Source: Acidithiobacillus thiooxidans ATCC 19377 (GTDB lineage Bacteria; Pseudomonadota; Gammaproteobacteria; Acidithiobacillales; Acidithiobacillaceae). Taken from it: DNA of 64,000 nucleotides. Position numbers and translations under genes: made by a program. The notes under the pieces are model-generated. The model was not told where the DNA came from, did no database searches, and was given only the letters and a program-made list of their open reading frames with translations. Every line of letters begins with the position of its first letter. The first letter of the stretch is position 1. Where the stretch lies: NCBI RefSeq assembly GCF_009662475.1, contig NZ_CP045571.1, positions 432,501 to 496,500 on the forward strand, in the 5' to 3' direction. Below are positions 27,311 through 36,467 of the stretch, in pieces.

Positions 27311-27360
27311 GGCTAACCTCTCTGTTAAAGGGACACCTTCTGACAAGCGGCGCGTTGAAT
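27311..27360 (+). repeat. attC-like site after the vapBC cassette
   Basis: GGCTAAC at 27311-27317 and GTTGAAT at 27354-27360 frame a 50-bp interval. Direct repeat copy 2 begins 6 bp later. The internal pairing is modest. Confidence 0.45.
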
Positions 27361-27366
27361 AGCTGA

Positions 27367-27490
27367 CTTCACCAATCGGAGGGAGCCATCAGGGTTACAT
27401 CCTCGTAGCTGGCGAGGAACAAGAGGTCGCTGAATCAGAAAGCCAGGTCGGCGGCCACACGCACGAGCTCAGGCGTTAGAGCGAGAAAGC
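27367..27490 (+). repeat. Direct repeat, copy 2 (platform flank)
   Basis: Homologous to 23321-23445. The conserved frame (27396-27479) again encodes LVAGEEQEVAESE and QVGGHTHE before a stop. Differences from copy 1 are mostly synonymous in that frame, suggesting it was once coding. Confidence 0.7.
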
Positions 27491-27696
27491 ACTGTCGGCA
27501 TATCGAGAACGGCAAGGCCTTTAGTTACATCACATCTAGCGGCCATGGCCCGAAAGCGGGTTTCGGCATCAAACTCTGCTATTGCTTGCGTGGAAAGCTC
27601 TTCCATCAGCTTGTTAATGCTAATGTGTTTGCGCTTGGCCAATGCTTTCAAACGCATATGCTTGTCATCGGGTAACCGTACAGTCAGGGTAGCCAT
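27469..27696 (-). CDS. Ribbon-helix-helix (CopG/HicB-like) antitoxin-type protein, altered C-terminus
   Basis: About 75 residues beginning MATLTVRLPDDKHMRLKALA then SINKLMEELSTQAIAEFDAE, a typical orphan RHH antitoxin. The family C-terminus (usually a longer acidic tail) is replaced after LAVLD by about ten residues read out of the direct repeat, so the 3' end looks truncated or fused. No toxin partner lies beside it. It sits between the direct repeat and the intI relic. The frame is open to 27816 but the ATG at 27696 is the family start. Confidence 0.65.
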   Translation of the reverse strand: MATLTVRLPDDKHMRLKALAKRKHISINKLMEELSTQAIAEFDAETRFRAMAARCDVTKGLAVLDMPTVLSRSNA

Positions 27697-27781
27697 ATCA
27701 ACTTCCTGGACATTATTGCCAGCCCGATATTTCATGGTGTTGTGCTTGCTTTCACTGTGGTCCATTTCCCATGACGCTTTA

Positions 27782-28266
27782 TTATTGGTCGAGCGGGCTG
27801 ATAATACCGCGACCACCCTTGTTCAGGACGTGGGTATAAATCATGGTGGTACTTACATCCTTATGGCCCAGTAGTTCTTGAACGGTGCGAATATCATAAA
27901 GGCGCGCGCCTCCGTAGGCGTAAGCACTACGGGCAGATGCTGCGAAGGCTTGGCATTGGTAATGTTATCCAACCAGGGCAGATCTATATTCAGCACCTGC
28001 TTGTACAAAAAAAGCAGAGCTGCCTTGGCCTGATTTTGAGTGGATGACGATACGTGACGCTCATTGGCGAGGTAACTCAGAAAAGCCTCCACCTCAGCAG
28101 CCCCCATATTTTGGGGATGGCGCTTCCGATGGAACAAAATATAACGCCGCACCCAATCGGTATAAACTTCTTCAGTGCGGATACTGTAATGCATCGTCCG
28201 GATGTGGGCGCGCAGTTGATCCAGAAGCTTGGGCGGGTTGCTGGAATGTGGTGGAGTGTTTTTCAT
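27782..28266 (-). pseudogene. Integron integrase intI, internally deleted and frameshifted
   Basis: The N-terminal 122 codons (28266 down to about 27900) carry the IntI SAM-like domain: [37 protein letters not shown] and [10 protein letters not shown]. Then the frame shifts. The other frame (27898-27782) gives the IntI C-terminus: [20 protein letters not shown], the catalytic Tyr in MIYTHVLN and a [10 protein letters not shown] end. About 160 residues of the catalytic core, including the IntI-specific helix region and the first Arg, are missing. It is inactive. It is transcribed away from the attI-like region at 28267-28399, as in integrons. Confidence 0.88.
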
Positions 28267-28399
28267 CCGGAAAATTTTAGGCTGTCCTAAATTGTTGCGC
28301 AATGGAAAGTATCATTAATATACAGCATGTTGATTACTGCTAATATTGCATTAGACAATACTTGTGTGGTAATATTTCACAATCTAAATTACGTTAGAT
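28267..28399 (+). promoter_or_regulatory. attI-like region with candidate cassette promoter Pc (copy 2)
   Basis: Between the intI start and the first cassette gene. It keeps the TTTTAGG/CCTAAA inverted repeat of copy 1. A candidate promoter toward the cassettes is TTGCAT (28346-28351), 18 bp, TAATAT (28370-28375). A GTTAGAT core (28393-28399) fits GTTRRRY and is the likely insertion point. Confidence 0.5.
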
Positions 28400-28436
28400 T
28401 GTCAATTTTCAAATTGCTATTACTAGAGGGCTTAGC

Positions 28437-29276
28437 ATGAATACAGAAACAACAAGCAAATCGAAGACCTCTGGTTTTTTGACACTTCCTGTGTTGAGAG
28501 ATGTAGCACTTGTTTTTTTGATAGCCATTATAGGATGGAAGCTTTTCAATTCTGAGCTCCAGATTGACCTCTCAAAGTTTTCATTTTCAGAATTTTTGGC
28601 TTTAATACTTTCTATTTTCTCTGTATGGCTATCAGTGGCCTTCTATTTCAAGGCTTGTGACACCAGCAATCAATTCTACGACAACTCGTATAAATTCACT
28701 AAAGATATGTCGGAAATTCTAGGGCGTATAGAAGCTGGCTTTGGCGAGAAGCTGCGGCATCTTGATGAGGGATACAGTGGCATAAGGGATAAATTCGACC
28801 GTATGCCGCATTATGGTGTGTCGATAAGTACAGAGGTAAAAAATGAAGAAGCTGAAGTGAAGAAACGAGAGGAAGAACAACGCGAGTTACTAGAACACCT
28901 TGCAAAGAGAGCTAAACTTGCTGAGGGTGAAAAACAGGATATATTTGCAAAACTTGCCGAAAAAAATGAGGAGTTAGAGCAATCCCGACTTGAGTTGCGC
29001 CACCTACGTCGAAGTGCTGAGGAGCTATCGCACGGCGATCGCGAACTTAGAGGTTCACTAATACGTTATGTCGCAGAGCAAATTCACAAAGCAACCCCTC
29101 CTGATCTACCTACAAATTCACCACAAGCTTCTATAACGCGAATTTTCAGAAAAATACGTGAGGACTTAGCTAAAGAGGCAATCCGTGACTTACGACGGTT
29201 TGATTTTCTTGATGAAGAAGGAAATTTAACACGCGATGCGATCATGCGTATTCGTATGGTAATTAAACGAATCTAA
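28437..29276 (+). CDS. Membrane-anchored coiled-coil protein, cassette-borne
   Basis: No family recognised. The 279-residue protein has two predicted membrane helices (about residues 22-38 and 51-72) and then a long charged Glu/Lys/Leu-rich coiled coil (about 135-200, KKREEEQRELLEHLAKRAKL onward). A basic, folded C-terminal segment follows (ITRIFRKIREDLAKEAIRDL). The bulk should face the cytoplasm. It is the first cassette after attI copy 2, AT-richer than the flanking core genes, with its stop inside an attC. The architecture resembles membrane-sensing or effector parts of some defence systems, but that is speculation. Confidence 0.75.
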   Translation: MNTETTSKSKTSGFLTLPVLRDVALVFLIAIIGWKLFNSELQIDLSKFSFSEFLALILSIFSVWLSVAFYFKACDTSNQFYDNSYKFTKDMSEILGRIEAGFGEKLRHLDEGYSGIRDKFDRMPHYGVSISTEVKNEEAEVKKREEEQRELLEHLAKRAKLAEGEKQDIFAKLAEKNEELEQSRLELRHLRRSAEELSHGDRELRGSLIRYVAEQIHKATPPDLPTNSPQASITRIFRKIREDLAKEAIRDLRRFDFLDEEGNLTRDAIMRIRMVIKRI

Positions 29277-29329
29277 CCTTTCATCCAAGAGGGACGCGCT
29301 AAAGCGCATCCCTTAATTTAACGTTATGC
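29271..29329 (+). repeat. attC site after the coiled-coil cassette
   Basis: ATCTAAC at 29271-29277, overlapping the gene stop, and GTTATGC at 29323-29329. The 59-bp interior contains the GGGACGCGCT/GCGCATCCC stem. A canonical short attC. Confidence 0.85.
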
Positions 29330-29348
29330 GTCATCTAAGGAGCCGTAA

Positions 29349-30272
29349 ATGGAACCTGTGCTGTGGTGGAAGAACTTCGCGCTTGGCATTGAGCTTGATG
29401 CAGCGGGCACGTTCATCTACAACGGGATTCGTGCGCTTCACGAAATGCACCATTTTCAGCATCCCGTTGACAGCTTCGAAGTCTTATACAACTTATCCGT
29501 GGGTATAGAGCGATTACTTAAGGTAGCAATTATTCTGGTTGAGCATTTGGATGATGGCGATCAGCACGCCCTCGAAGAAAGTCTAATAACTCATAACACA
29601 TTACAGCTCTTGGATAGGCTAAATAGCGCTAAAAACTTACAACTGCAAGACGCTCACCGGGAGTTCTTGGCAATCCTGTCCAAATTCTACAAAAGTTATC
29701 GATATGGGCGATACTCGTTCGGTATTATCCCTAACATTTCGGAAGAAAAGCTTGCTCTTATCCTATTTTTGAAGCGTCACCTCAGCTTGGATGTAGACGT
29801 AAATGACGAGTTTGTGCCGCTCTACAACACCAATCAGATCCGCAAGTTCATCGGAAGAATGGTTAGGAAAGTGTCGTCTGGTGTGTTTGACGTCATCAAA
29901 AACCGAGCTAGTGAGCTAAATATATATACGGATGAATTACGAGGAGACTCGAAAGCGATCAAGGTGTTCTACGGAGATCGCTTGGACTTTGTAGACGAAG
30001 AACTCAAGAAGAAGGAATTCATCCTGTTTCTTATGAACCCCGCTGTTAAAAGCAGGTATATCGAACTACTTCGGGATATGGAGCCATTGGATATAGACGT
30101 TGGTATGGCGCCGAGCTACGTCCGTGCGCTCCTTAATGACGCTGACTTGCCCTTTGTGGAAGAGGCAGTCGATGAAGCCTACACCGAGCTAAGTAACGTC
30201 AAAGATCGATTACAGTTTTTGGAAGTGATGGATAGTGAGCACTTGGCCTACGACGAAGAAGATGACGCATAA
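29349..30272 (+). CDS. Uncharacterised 307-residue cassette protein
   Basis: I recognise no family. The protein is mostly helical and acidic, ending in an EEDDA tail. The segment around LYNLSVGIERLLKVAIILVE in the N-terminal third resembles the helix pairing of HEPN-like domains, but no R-x4-6-H motif is seen, so this is weak. There are no membrane segments or signal peptide. An AAGGAG ribosome site 7 nt before the ATG supports the start. The gene fills one cassette between attC sites 29271-29329 and 30267-30321, and its stop overlaps the latter. Confidence 0.7.
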   Translation: MEPVLWWKNFALGIELDAAGTFIYNGIRALHEMHHFQHPVDSFEVLYNLSVGIERLLKVAIILVEHLDDGDQHALEESLITHNTLQLLDRLNSAKNLQLQDAHREFLAILSKFYKSYRYGRYSFGIIPNISEEKLALILFLKRHLSLDVDVNDEFVPLYNTNQIRKFIGRMVRKVSSGVFDVIKNRASELNIYTDELRGDSKAIKVFYGDRLDFVDEELKKKEFILFLMNPAVKSRYIELLRDMEPLDIDVGMAPSYVRALLNDADLPFVEEAVDEAYTELSNVKDRLQFLEVMDSEHLAYDEEDDA

Positions 30273-30321
30273 CGAATAAGGTTAGATCGTGCGAAGCCAC
30301 GATCTGAAACGTTTGTTGGAC
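30267..30321 (+). repeat. attC site, right end of recognisable array
   Basis: GCATAAC at 30267-30273 and GTTGGAC at 30315-30321 enclose a perfect GATCGTG/CACGATC hairpin. The 55-bp site is the last attC before transposon debris. Confidence 0.85.
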
Positions 30322-30570
30322 GAGCCCGGTTCTGCGCGCCGACAGGGCCGCACAGAAAATATGTATTTGGGAAGTACCCCGGTTTGGAGTTTCACCGGGA
30401 GGATATGGGCTATTCCACCGGCTTCGTGCCTGACGCTGCGGTAGCCGATGTTCATTTTACTCGTTGGCAGGTCGATGCTGCTGCGAATTGCCCAGATTCA
30501 AGGCAAGCCGGTGCCTCAGCTTGCGGGCGCTGGCTCCCGATGCCTGCCGAAGGGCGTGGCGCTTACATGG
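30322..30570. other. Unassigned spacer between the integron and the IS91 relic
   Basis: High-GC sequence with a plus-strand open frame from 30384 but no recognisable protein. It may be the terminal flank of the IS91-type element or another decayed cassette. Confidence 0.3.
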
Positions 30571-31278
30571 TCAATGCACTCCCTCGGGAGCTATGGGCGG
30601 TGGCATGCCCTCTGAATACCCTGACCGAATCCGCGTTCGCACGATCAACATCACCGCACCGCGGCAAGCGCAGAGAATGGGGGCGCGCGGCTTGACCCAT
30701 GCCGCCGCCTGGATTGAAGCGCACCTGAGCAGCACCTGCAGCAAGGCGATCAAGCACTTGCAGTTGGGGTGCAGAAAGCCAAAGTTGCGCGCACGCCTGA
30801 ATCCCTTAGGCAGCACATGCTGCAACACCAGCCACAGGAATTGTGCGCCGAACACAGTGCGCCGCACCAGCTTCATGGTCTTGCCGTTGCGATAACGGAA
30901 GCTGACCTGGCTGGCGGTGCAGGCGAGGATGTCTTTCTCGGCGATGACGCCCCGGTAAAGATAGCGCCCCAGATAGAGGAGTGCCTTCTCGCCGGTGCCT
31001 ACGGATTTGCAATCCACCACCCATGCCATGGGATAATGGTCTGGCAAGGTCAATCCAGCCGCTTCGATGTGCGCCAGCAGCTTCGCCCGGAACACTTTGG
31101 CCAGCGCCTTGTGGTTGAACAGATAGCCACCTTTTGCCTGGTTCCGGCGCTTGGTGCGCCATTGCTGGCGTTGGTCGTCGATCGCCGCTGCCGGCATGAC
31201 CAGATGGACATGCGGGTGGTAATCGAGCCGCCGCGTGTGGGTGTGCAACACCGCGATGGCGCGAGCTATAGTCAAATC
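30571..31278 (-). pseudogene. IS91 family transposase, N-terminally truncated
   Basis: The frame has the Y1/HUH-type IS91 features: TRRLDYHPHVHLVMPAAAID (the HUH His pair), YLGRYLYRGVIAEKDIL and FLWLVLQHVLPKGF. The N-terminal zinc-binding part is missing: the coding sequence breaks at about 31278, where an IS256-family element starts. No matching N-terminal piece is found on the other side of that element, so a deletion accompanied or followed the insertion. Unlikely to be active. Confidence 0.82.
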
Positions 31279-32661
31279 TGGTGTATGAGCATTTTCTGAC
31301 ACAGATCAGGCGGCGGTCTGTTGATCATCCGGCAGGGTGAGGTTAGCCGGTAAGCCATCGATAAATTTCACCCCTGCAAAAAGCTGCAGGACTTTCTCTG
31401 GAGCATAAATCCCAATCCAGCGTTTTTCAGCCTGCTGCAGCATCTTGAAACCCAATCCCAGAAAGCTGCTGCGTGATACACAGTTCTTCGTCCGGGTAGT
31501 CCGGTGGCGTACCGTAGCGAAGGTGGACTCAATGGCATTGGTGGTCCGGATATGCCGCCAGTGTTCGGCCGGAAAATCATAGAAAGCGAGCAATTCAGCC
31601 CGATCTTTTTCCAGTTTAGCCACGGCCTTGGGATACTTTGCCTGGTAATTGCGCACAAACACGTCCAGTGCTTTTTCCGCAGCCTGGCGATTGGCGGCCA
31701 TCCAGATTTCCTGCAACGCTGCCTTGGCTTTGCTCTGTTGGGCTTTGGGAAGTTCGTTGAGAATGTTGGCGGTCTTATGCACCCAGCAGCGTTGCTGACC
31801 AGTTTCGGGATAGGCTTCATCCAGTGCGGCCCAAAACCCCATGGCACCATCCCCAATGGCGAGCAAAGGGGCCGTCTCCAGACCGCGCGCCTGCAGGTCA
31901 CGCAGGATCTCCAGCCAGGAAGCTTTGGATTCGCGCAGGCCGTCACTGACACTGACCAGCTCTTTCTTGCCCTCTGCCGTCACGCCGATAATCACCAGCA
32001 GGCAGATACGCGGATCCTCCTCCGCACGGAGGTTCGTATAAATACCGTCTACCCACCAGTAAGCATAGCGCTTTCCCTGTAGGGAGCGGTGTTGCCAATG
32101 GGCATACTCTTGCGCCCACTCCGCCTTGAGACGTCCCAACACCGCAGGTGAAAGTCCCTTGGCCTCATCACCCAGCAAAATGGAAAGGGCTTCCTGCATG
32201 TGGCCGGAAGACACCCCATGCAGATAGAGCCAAGGTACTGTAGCGGCTACCGTTCGTGATTTGCGTACATACGGAGGCGCCAGTACCGAATTGAATTTGA
32301 TCCCCGATCCTGAGCGGTCCCGCACCTTGGGTACTTTGACGGGTACCGGACCCAGAGCGGTCAGGATCTCGCGCTCCGGCAGATGCCCATTACGCACGAC
32401 CGCCTGACGCCCATCAACCATCCGCACCGTCGCAAATTCTTCCAGCAATACCGCCACCTCTGCCTCTATGGCCTGCTCAATCAGAGAGCGTGCCGCGCGT
32501 CGAAGTATCCCTTCAATGCCCAGACCCAACTCTCCCATCCCACCTGCTATTACGGTATTCTTTTCCACGGCGTACTCCTTATGTTGCTCTTTGAGTCGGA
32601 AACCCTTTGTAGCAACAGTACGCCACCTCATTCAAGCCAGTTGTAACGCGCCCGTACACCA
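31279..32661 (-). mobile_element. IS256 family insertion sequence
   Basis: About 1.38 kb. The ends carry related inverted termini: TGGTGTA at 31279-31285 on the plus strand and the same on the minus strand at 32661-32655, with partial similarity for about 20 bp inward. No 8-9 bp target duplication is visible (GTCAAATC left, CTTTCGAG right), which suggests rearrangement after insertion. The exact ends are estimated by eye. Confidence 0.65.
31306..32568 (-). CDS. IS256 family (mutator-type) transposase
   Basis: A full-length DDE transposase of about 420 residues. Catalytic-domain marks are YWWVDGIYTNLR (first Asp), LLAIGDGAMGFW (second Asp), QRCWVHKTANILNELPK and the NAIESTFATVRHRT region with the last Glu. 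The GTG at 32568 with an AAGGAG site is the likely start, although the frame is open to 32631. It is intact as far as can be seen, so it could still be mobile. Confidence 0.93.
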   Translation of the reverse strand: MEKNTVIAGGMGELGLGIEGILRRAARSLIEQAIEAEVAVLLEEFATVRMVDGRQAVVRNGHLPEREILTALGPVPVKVPKVRDRSGSGIKFNSVLAPPYVRKSRTVAATVPWLYLHGVSSGHMQEALSILLGDEAKGLSPAVLGRLKAEWAQEYAHWQHRSLQGKRYAYWWVDGIYTNLRAEEDPRICLLVIIGVTAEGKKELVSVSDGLRESKASWLEILRDLQARGLETAPLLAIGDGAMGFWAALDEAYPETGQQRCWVHKTANILNELPKAQQSKAKAALQEIWMAANRQAAEKALDVFVRNYQAKYPKAVAKLEKDRAELLAFYDFPAEHWRHIRTTNAIESTFATVRHRTTRTKNCVSRSSFLGLGFKMLQQAEKRWIGIYAPEKVLQLFAGVKFIDGLPANLTLPDDQQTAA

Positions 32662-32775
32662 CTTTCGAGCATAGCTCCGATGGCGCCGGACATACCGTGC
32701 AATTGTTTGTCATTGCTCGGCACCAGGCAAGGACGTTCTCCATAAAGTATGTTTAAACGTGCTGAGGTGCTTTTC

Positions 32776-32847
32776 ATGTCAAGAGTCCGCGTTGATGAAG
32801 ATATCTGCCCTCTGTCTGAATTTCGGGCAGAGGTGCCACATTTGTAA
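32776..32847 (+). pseudogene. Phd/YefM-type antitoxin N-terminal fragment
   Basis: A 23-codon frame (SRVRVDEDICPLSEFRAEV) matches the start of Phd-type antitoxins (DIRPLSEFRA...), then stops at 32845-32847. The remaining two-thirds and the toxin gene are missing. The rest of 32662-32962 shows no other gene; it must contain the gltX promoter. Probably debris of another toxin-antitoxin locus lost with the IS rearrangement. Confidence 0.5.
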
Positions 32848-32962
32848 AACAGCTCCATGAGAGCTGATATTTGGAACGTATCGGATTGTTTACAAGGATA
32901 CCGAAGCCAGAGAGTGCCTGTTATCATTTGCTCCTATGTTTACTGCTGCAGGTTGATTGCTC

Positions 32963-34372
32963 ATGTCTGTTCGTACCCGTTTTGCGCCGAGTCCTACTGG
33001 TTATTTACATATTGGGGGTGTCCGCACCGCTCTGTATTCGTGGTTACATGCCCGCCGCCAGGGGGGGCGTTTTGTGCTGCGCATTGAAGATACGGATCTG
33101 GAGCGCTCTACTCCCGAAGCGACGGCGGCTATTCTTGAGGGCATGGCCTGGCTGGGGCTCGATTGGGACGAAGGCCCTTTTTACCAGACACAGCGCATGG
33201 ATCGTTATCGGGAAGTGCTGGCACAGATGTTGGCAGCAGGGACTGCCTATTACTGTTATTGCAGCCGTGAAGAAGTGGATGCCATGCGTGAAGAGCAACG
33301 CACGCGCGGCGAAAAGCCCCGTTATGACGGGCGTTGCCGGACACGCAGTACCGCCCGTGAGGGGGTGGCACCGGTTATCCGTTTTCGCAGTCCGGATACG
33401 GGCGAAACGGTGGTAGAAGACCTGATTCATGGTCGGGTCAGCTTTCAGAACAGTGAACTGGATGATCTGATTATCGCCCGCTCTGATGGAACGCCTACCT
33501 ACAATTTCTGTGTGGTGGTGGACGACTGGGACATGGGTATTACCCATGTTATCCGGGGCGATGACCACCTCAATAATACCCCCAGACAAATGCAGATTTT
33601 GCAGGCCTTGGGTGCAAATCTGCCGGTTTACGCCCATGTGCCGATGATTCTCGGGCCGGACAAGCAGAAACTTTCCAAACGCCACGGTGCTGTCAGCGTA
33701 CTGGAATATCGGGAGCAGGGATTTTTGCCGGACGCCCTGCTGAATTTTCTGATTCGTCTGGGCTGGTCGCATGGTGACGAAGAAATATTCAGTCGCGAAC
33801 AAATGATTGAGTTTTTTCAGATTAATACCGTCAATAAAGCGGCTTCGGCGTTTAACCCGGAAAAATTGCTGTGGATTAATGCCCAGCACATGCAACGGCT
33901 GAGTCCCGAGGGCCTGGCTCAGCATTTACGGCCATATCTGGACGCCCAGGGCATCACCGAGGCAAGTTTGGCCCAAGGCCCGGACTTGTCTGCGGTGGTC
34001 GCCTTATTGCAGGAGCGTGCCAAGACCCTGGTAGAAATGGCCGAGGCCGCCAGAATTTTTTATCTGGCTCCAGTGACGGGTGAGGTCAAGGATGTAGAAA
34101 AACATCTGCATGGTCAGGGCGCTTTGCTGGAGAGTCTCCTCCAGCATCTGGAAGCCTTGCCGGTTTGGACGGCGGCGGCCATTCACAGTGCCATTCAGGA
34201 GTTGGCCGTCAGTCATGCCGAGGGGAAAATGGGAAAAATCGCCCAGCCCTTACGGGTTGCCGTGGCCGGGCGAGCGGTTTCCCCACCTATTGATGGCACC
34301 CTGGCGCTGTTGGGAAAAGCCGAGACGCTTGCCCGTATCCGTCATGCTCGCAGCTGGCTTGCGGCGGTCTGA
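32963..34372 (+). CDS. gltX: Glutamate--tRNA ligase
   Basis: It charges tRNA-Glu (and possibly tRNA-Gln where glutaminyl-tRNA synthetase is absent). The 469-residue protein has the class I HIGH-type motif FAPSPTGYLHIGG and the KMSKS-type KLSKRHG, plus the helical anticodon-binding C-terminus. A TTG at 32957 could add two codons, but the ATG at 32963 is natural. It lies directly downstream of the IS debris, so its promoter must be in the 110 bp before it. Acidithiobacillus species carry more than one GluRS; which type this is cannot be settled from motifs alone. Confidence 0.95.
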   Translation: MSVRTRFAPSPTGYLHIGGVRTALYSWLHARRQGGRFVLRIEDTDLERSTPEATAAILEGMAWLGLDWDEGPFYQTQRMDRYREVLAQMLAAGTAYYCYCSREEVDAMREEQRTRGEKPRYDGRCRTRSTAREGVAPVIRFRSPDTGETVVEDLIHGRVSFQNSELDDLIIARSDGTPTYNFCVVVDDWDMGITHVIRGDDHLNNTPRQMQILQALGANLPVYAHVPMILGPDKQKLSKRHGAVSVLEYREQGFLPDALLNFLIRLGWSHGDEEIFSREQMIEFFQINTVNKAASAFNPEKLLWINAQHMQRLSPEGLAQHLRPYLDAQGITEASLAQGPDLSAVVALLQERAKTLVEMAEAARIFYLAPVTGEVKDVEKHLHGQGALLESLLQHLEALPVWTAAAIHSAIQELAVSHAEGKMGKIAQPLRVAVAGRAVSPPIDGTLALLGKAETLARIRHARSWLAAV

Positions 34373-34529
34373 GCGCAGTCCCAAGCAATTTGGGTTGGGT
34401 GATATACGCGCATCCTTCCAATTTTCAGGGATTTTAGCAGCTGCTGATACTTGGCGTCGGGCGGTTCATTTGCGATGATGGAGTCAAGCGCAGTTCCCGA
34501 TCGTATTTTCCAGCTCAGGAGATCAGCTC

Positions 34530-36467
34530 ATGGCTATGAACGTCACCCAGAAAATTATTGCCGCGCACTTGGTGAGTGGCACCCTCAAGGCGGGGAGTCC
34601 GATAGCTATCCGTATTGATCAGACGCTCACCCAGGATGCCACTGGAACCATGGCCTATTTGCAGTTTGAGGCGTTGGGTCTGCCTCGGGTACGCACTGAA
34701 CTGTCTGTTTCCTATGTCGATCATAATATGCTGCAGTCCGGCTTTGAAAATGCGGACGATCACCGGTTTCTGCAGAGCTTTGCCGCGAAATACGGGGTCC
34801 ATTTCAGTCGGCCGGGCAATGGCATTTGTCATCAGGTACATCTCGAACGGTTTTCCAAGCCGGGTGGTACCTTGTTGGGTTCGGATTCCCATACGCCGAC
34901 TTCAGGCGGTGCCGGAATGCTGGCTATTGGCGCGGGCGGCCTGGATATTGCCCTGGCCATGGGCGGTTTGCCCTTCAACCTGAATATGCCGGAAGTGGTG
35001 GGCGTCAAACTGACGGGAAAATTGCAGCCCTTTGTCAGTGCCAAGGACATCATTCTTGAAGTATTGCGGCTGAAAACCGTCAAAGGCGGGGTGGGCAAGG
35101 TGTTTGAGTACTTCGGGCCGGGGGTGGCACATTTGAGTGTTCCTGCGCGCGCGACCATCACCAACATGGGGGCGGAACTGGGAGCAACCACCAGTGTTTT
35201 CCCCAGTGATAGCGTGACCCGGGACTATCTTGCCGCCCAGGGGCGTGGAGCGACCTGGTCCGAGTGGGTGGCTGATGCGGATGCGAGTTACGACGAAGTG
35301 CTCGAAATCAATCTGGATACGCTGGAGCCCCTGATTGCCTGCCCGCATAGCCCGGATAATGTCAAAAAAGTGCGGGAAGTGGCCGGAACCAAGGTGGCCC
35401 AGGTGGCCATTGGTTCCTGTACCAATTCCTCCTACACCGACCTGATGACCGTCGCCCAGATGCTCAAGGGCAAGGTGGTTGCGGATGGGGTCAGTCTGGG
35501 AGTTTCTCCGGGTTCCCGTCAGGTCATGGAAATGGTCACCAAGGATGGCGGGTTGCTGGACTTTATTGGTGCCGGATCACGTATTCTGGAATCTGCCTGC
35601 GGACCCTGCATCGGGATGGGTTTTGCACCACCCACCCAGGGAGTTTCCGTACGCTCCTTCAATCGTAATTTCTACGGGCGTTCCGGCACCAAAAACGCCG
35701 AGGTTTATCTGGCGAGTCCGGAAACCTGTGCGGCCTGCGCTCTGACCGGCGAGATTACTGATCCCCGCGATTTGGGTCTGGCACCTATTCACGTCGATTT
35801 ACCGGGACAGTTCCTGGTGGATGATCGCATGGTGCTGGCCCCTGCGCCTGAGGGCACGGAGGTTGAAATTATTCGCGGTCCGAATATTGCCAAGCTGCCG
35901 GCAGGTAAGGCCGCGCCCGCGCATCTGGCAGGCGAGGTGCTGATTCGTCTCGAAGACGATATCACGACCGATCATATTATGCCGGCGGGTGCTAAGGTGC
36001 TGCCTTTGCGTTCCAATCTGCCCGCTATCTCCGAATTTGTTTTTCATATGGTGGATGAAACTTTCCCGAGTCGGGCCAAGGCATCCGGCGGTGGTTTTAT
36101 TGTGGCGGGTCGTAATTATGGTCAGGGTTCCAGCCGCGAACATGCTGCGCTGGCACCGCGCTATCTGGGCGTTCGGGGGGTGTTGGTACTGTCCTTTGCC
36201 CGGATTCATCTCGCCAATCTGATTAATTTCGGGATATTGCCGCTCACTTTTGTGCATGCTGAAGATTACGCCAAGGTACAGGCGGGTGATCAGCTGGGCC
36301 TCGATCTGTCGGGCCTGACTCTGGGGAAACCCCTGATGTTACGCGATGAGACGCAGGGTCTGGATATTGAAGTGATGCCGCAGCTTGCCAGCGCCCGTGA
36401 TCTGGAATTGATTTTGAAGGGGGGTGCCTTGTCCTGGGCGAGTGAACAACTGGAGCAGGTGTCATGA
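34530..36467 (+). CDS. acn: Aconitate hydratase (short, mitochondrial-like type)
   Basis: It interconverts citrate and isocitrate. At 645 residues it is the compact aconitase type. The substrate and iron-sulfur regions include [16 protein letters not shown], the first cluster Cys in [12 protein letters not shown] and the Cys pair in [11 protein letters not shown]. The swivel domain has [19 protein letters not shown]. An AGGAGA site precedes the ATG. It overlaps icd by 4 bp and starts an acn-icd-sucCD operon. In autotrophs with an incomplete TCA cycle this arm supplies 2-oxoglutarate for biosynthesis. Confidence 0.93.
   Translation: MAMNVTQKIIAAHLVSGTLKAGSPIAIRIDQTLTQDATGTMAYLQFEALGLPRVRTELSVSYVDHNMLQSGFENADDHRFLQSFAAKYGVHFSRPGNGICHQVHLERFSKPGGTLLGSDSHTPTSGGAGMLAIGAGGLDIALAMGGLPFNLNMPEVVGVKLTGKLQPFVSAKDIILEVLRLKTVKGGVGKVFEYFGPGVAHLSVPARATITNMGAELGATTSVFPSDSVTRDYLAAQGRGATWSEWVADADASYDEVLEINLDTLEPLIACPHSPDNVKKVREVAGTKVAQVAIGSCTNSSYTDLMTVAQMLKGKVVADGVSLGVSPGSRQVMEMVTKDGGLLDFIGAGSRILESACGPCIGMGFAPPTQGVSVRSFNRNFYGRSGTKNAEVYLASPETCAACALTGEITDPRDLGLAPIHVDLPGQFLVDDRMVLAPAPEGTEVEIIRGPNIAKLPAGKAAPAHLAGEVLIRLEDDITTDHIMPAGAKVLPLRSNLPAISEFVFHMVDETFPSRAKASGGGFIVAGRNYGQGSSREHAALAPRYLGVRGVLVLSFARIHLANLINFGILPLTFVHAEDYAKVQAGDQLGLDLSGLTLGKPLMLRDETQGLDIEVMPQLASARDLELILKGGALSWASEQLEQVS

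Noticed and set aside
23183-30321. CRISPR array
   Set aside because: The repeats are attC-like, variable in length and sequence, and separated by genes rather than by uniform spacers.
32813-32848. Candidate right end of the IS256 element near 32848
   Set aside because: The similarity to the left end is patchy, and this stretch reads as a Phd-type antitoxin fragment. The TGGTGTA pair at 31279 and 32661 is better.
32628-32927. Minus-strand 99-residue open frame between the IS and gltX
   Set aside because: No family or ribosome site; it is antisense to the Phd fragment and crosses the IS end.
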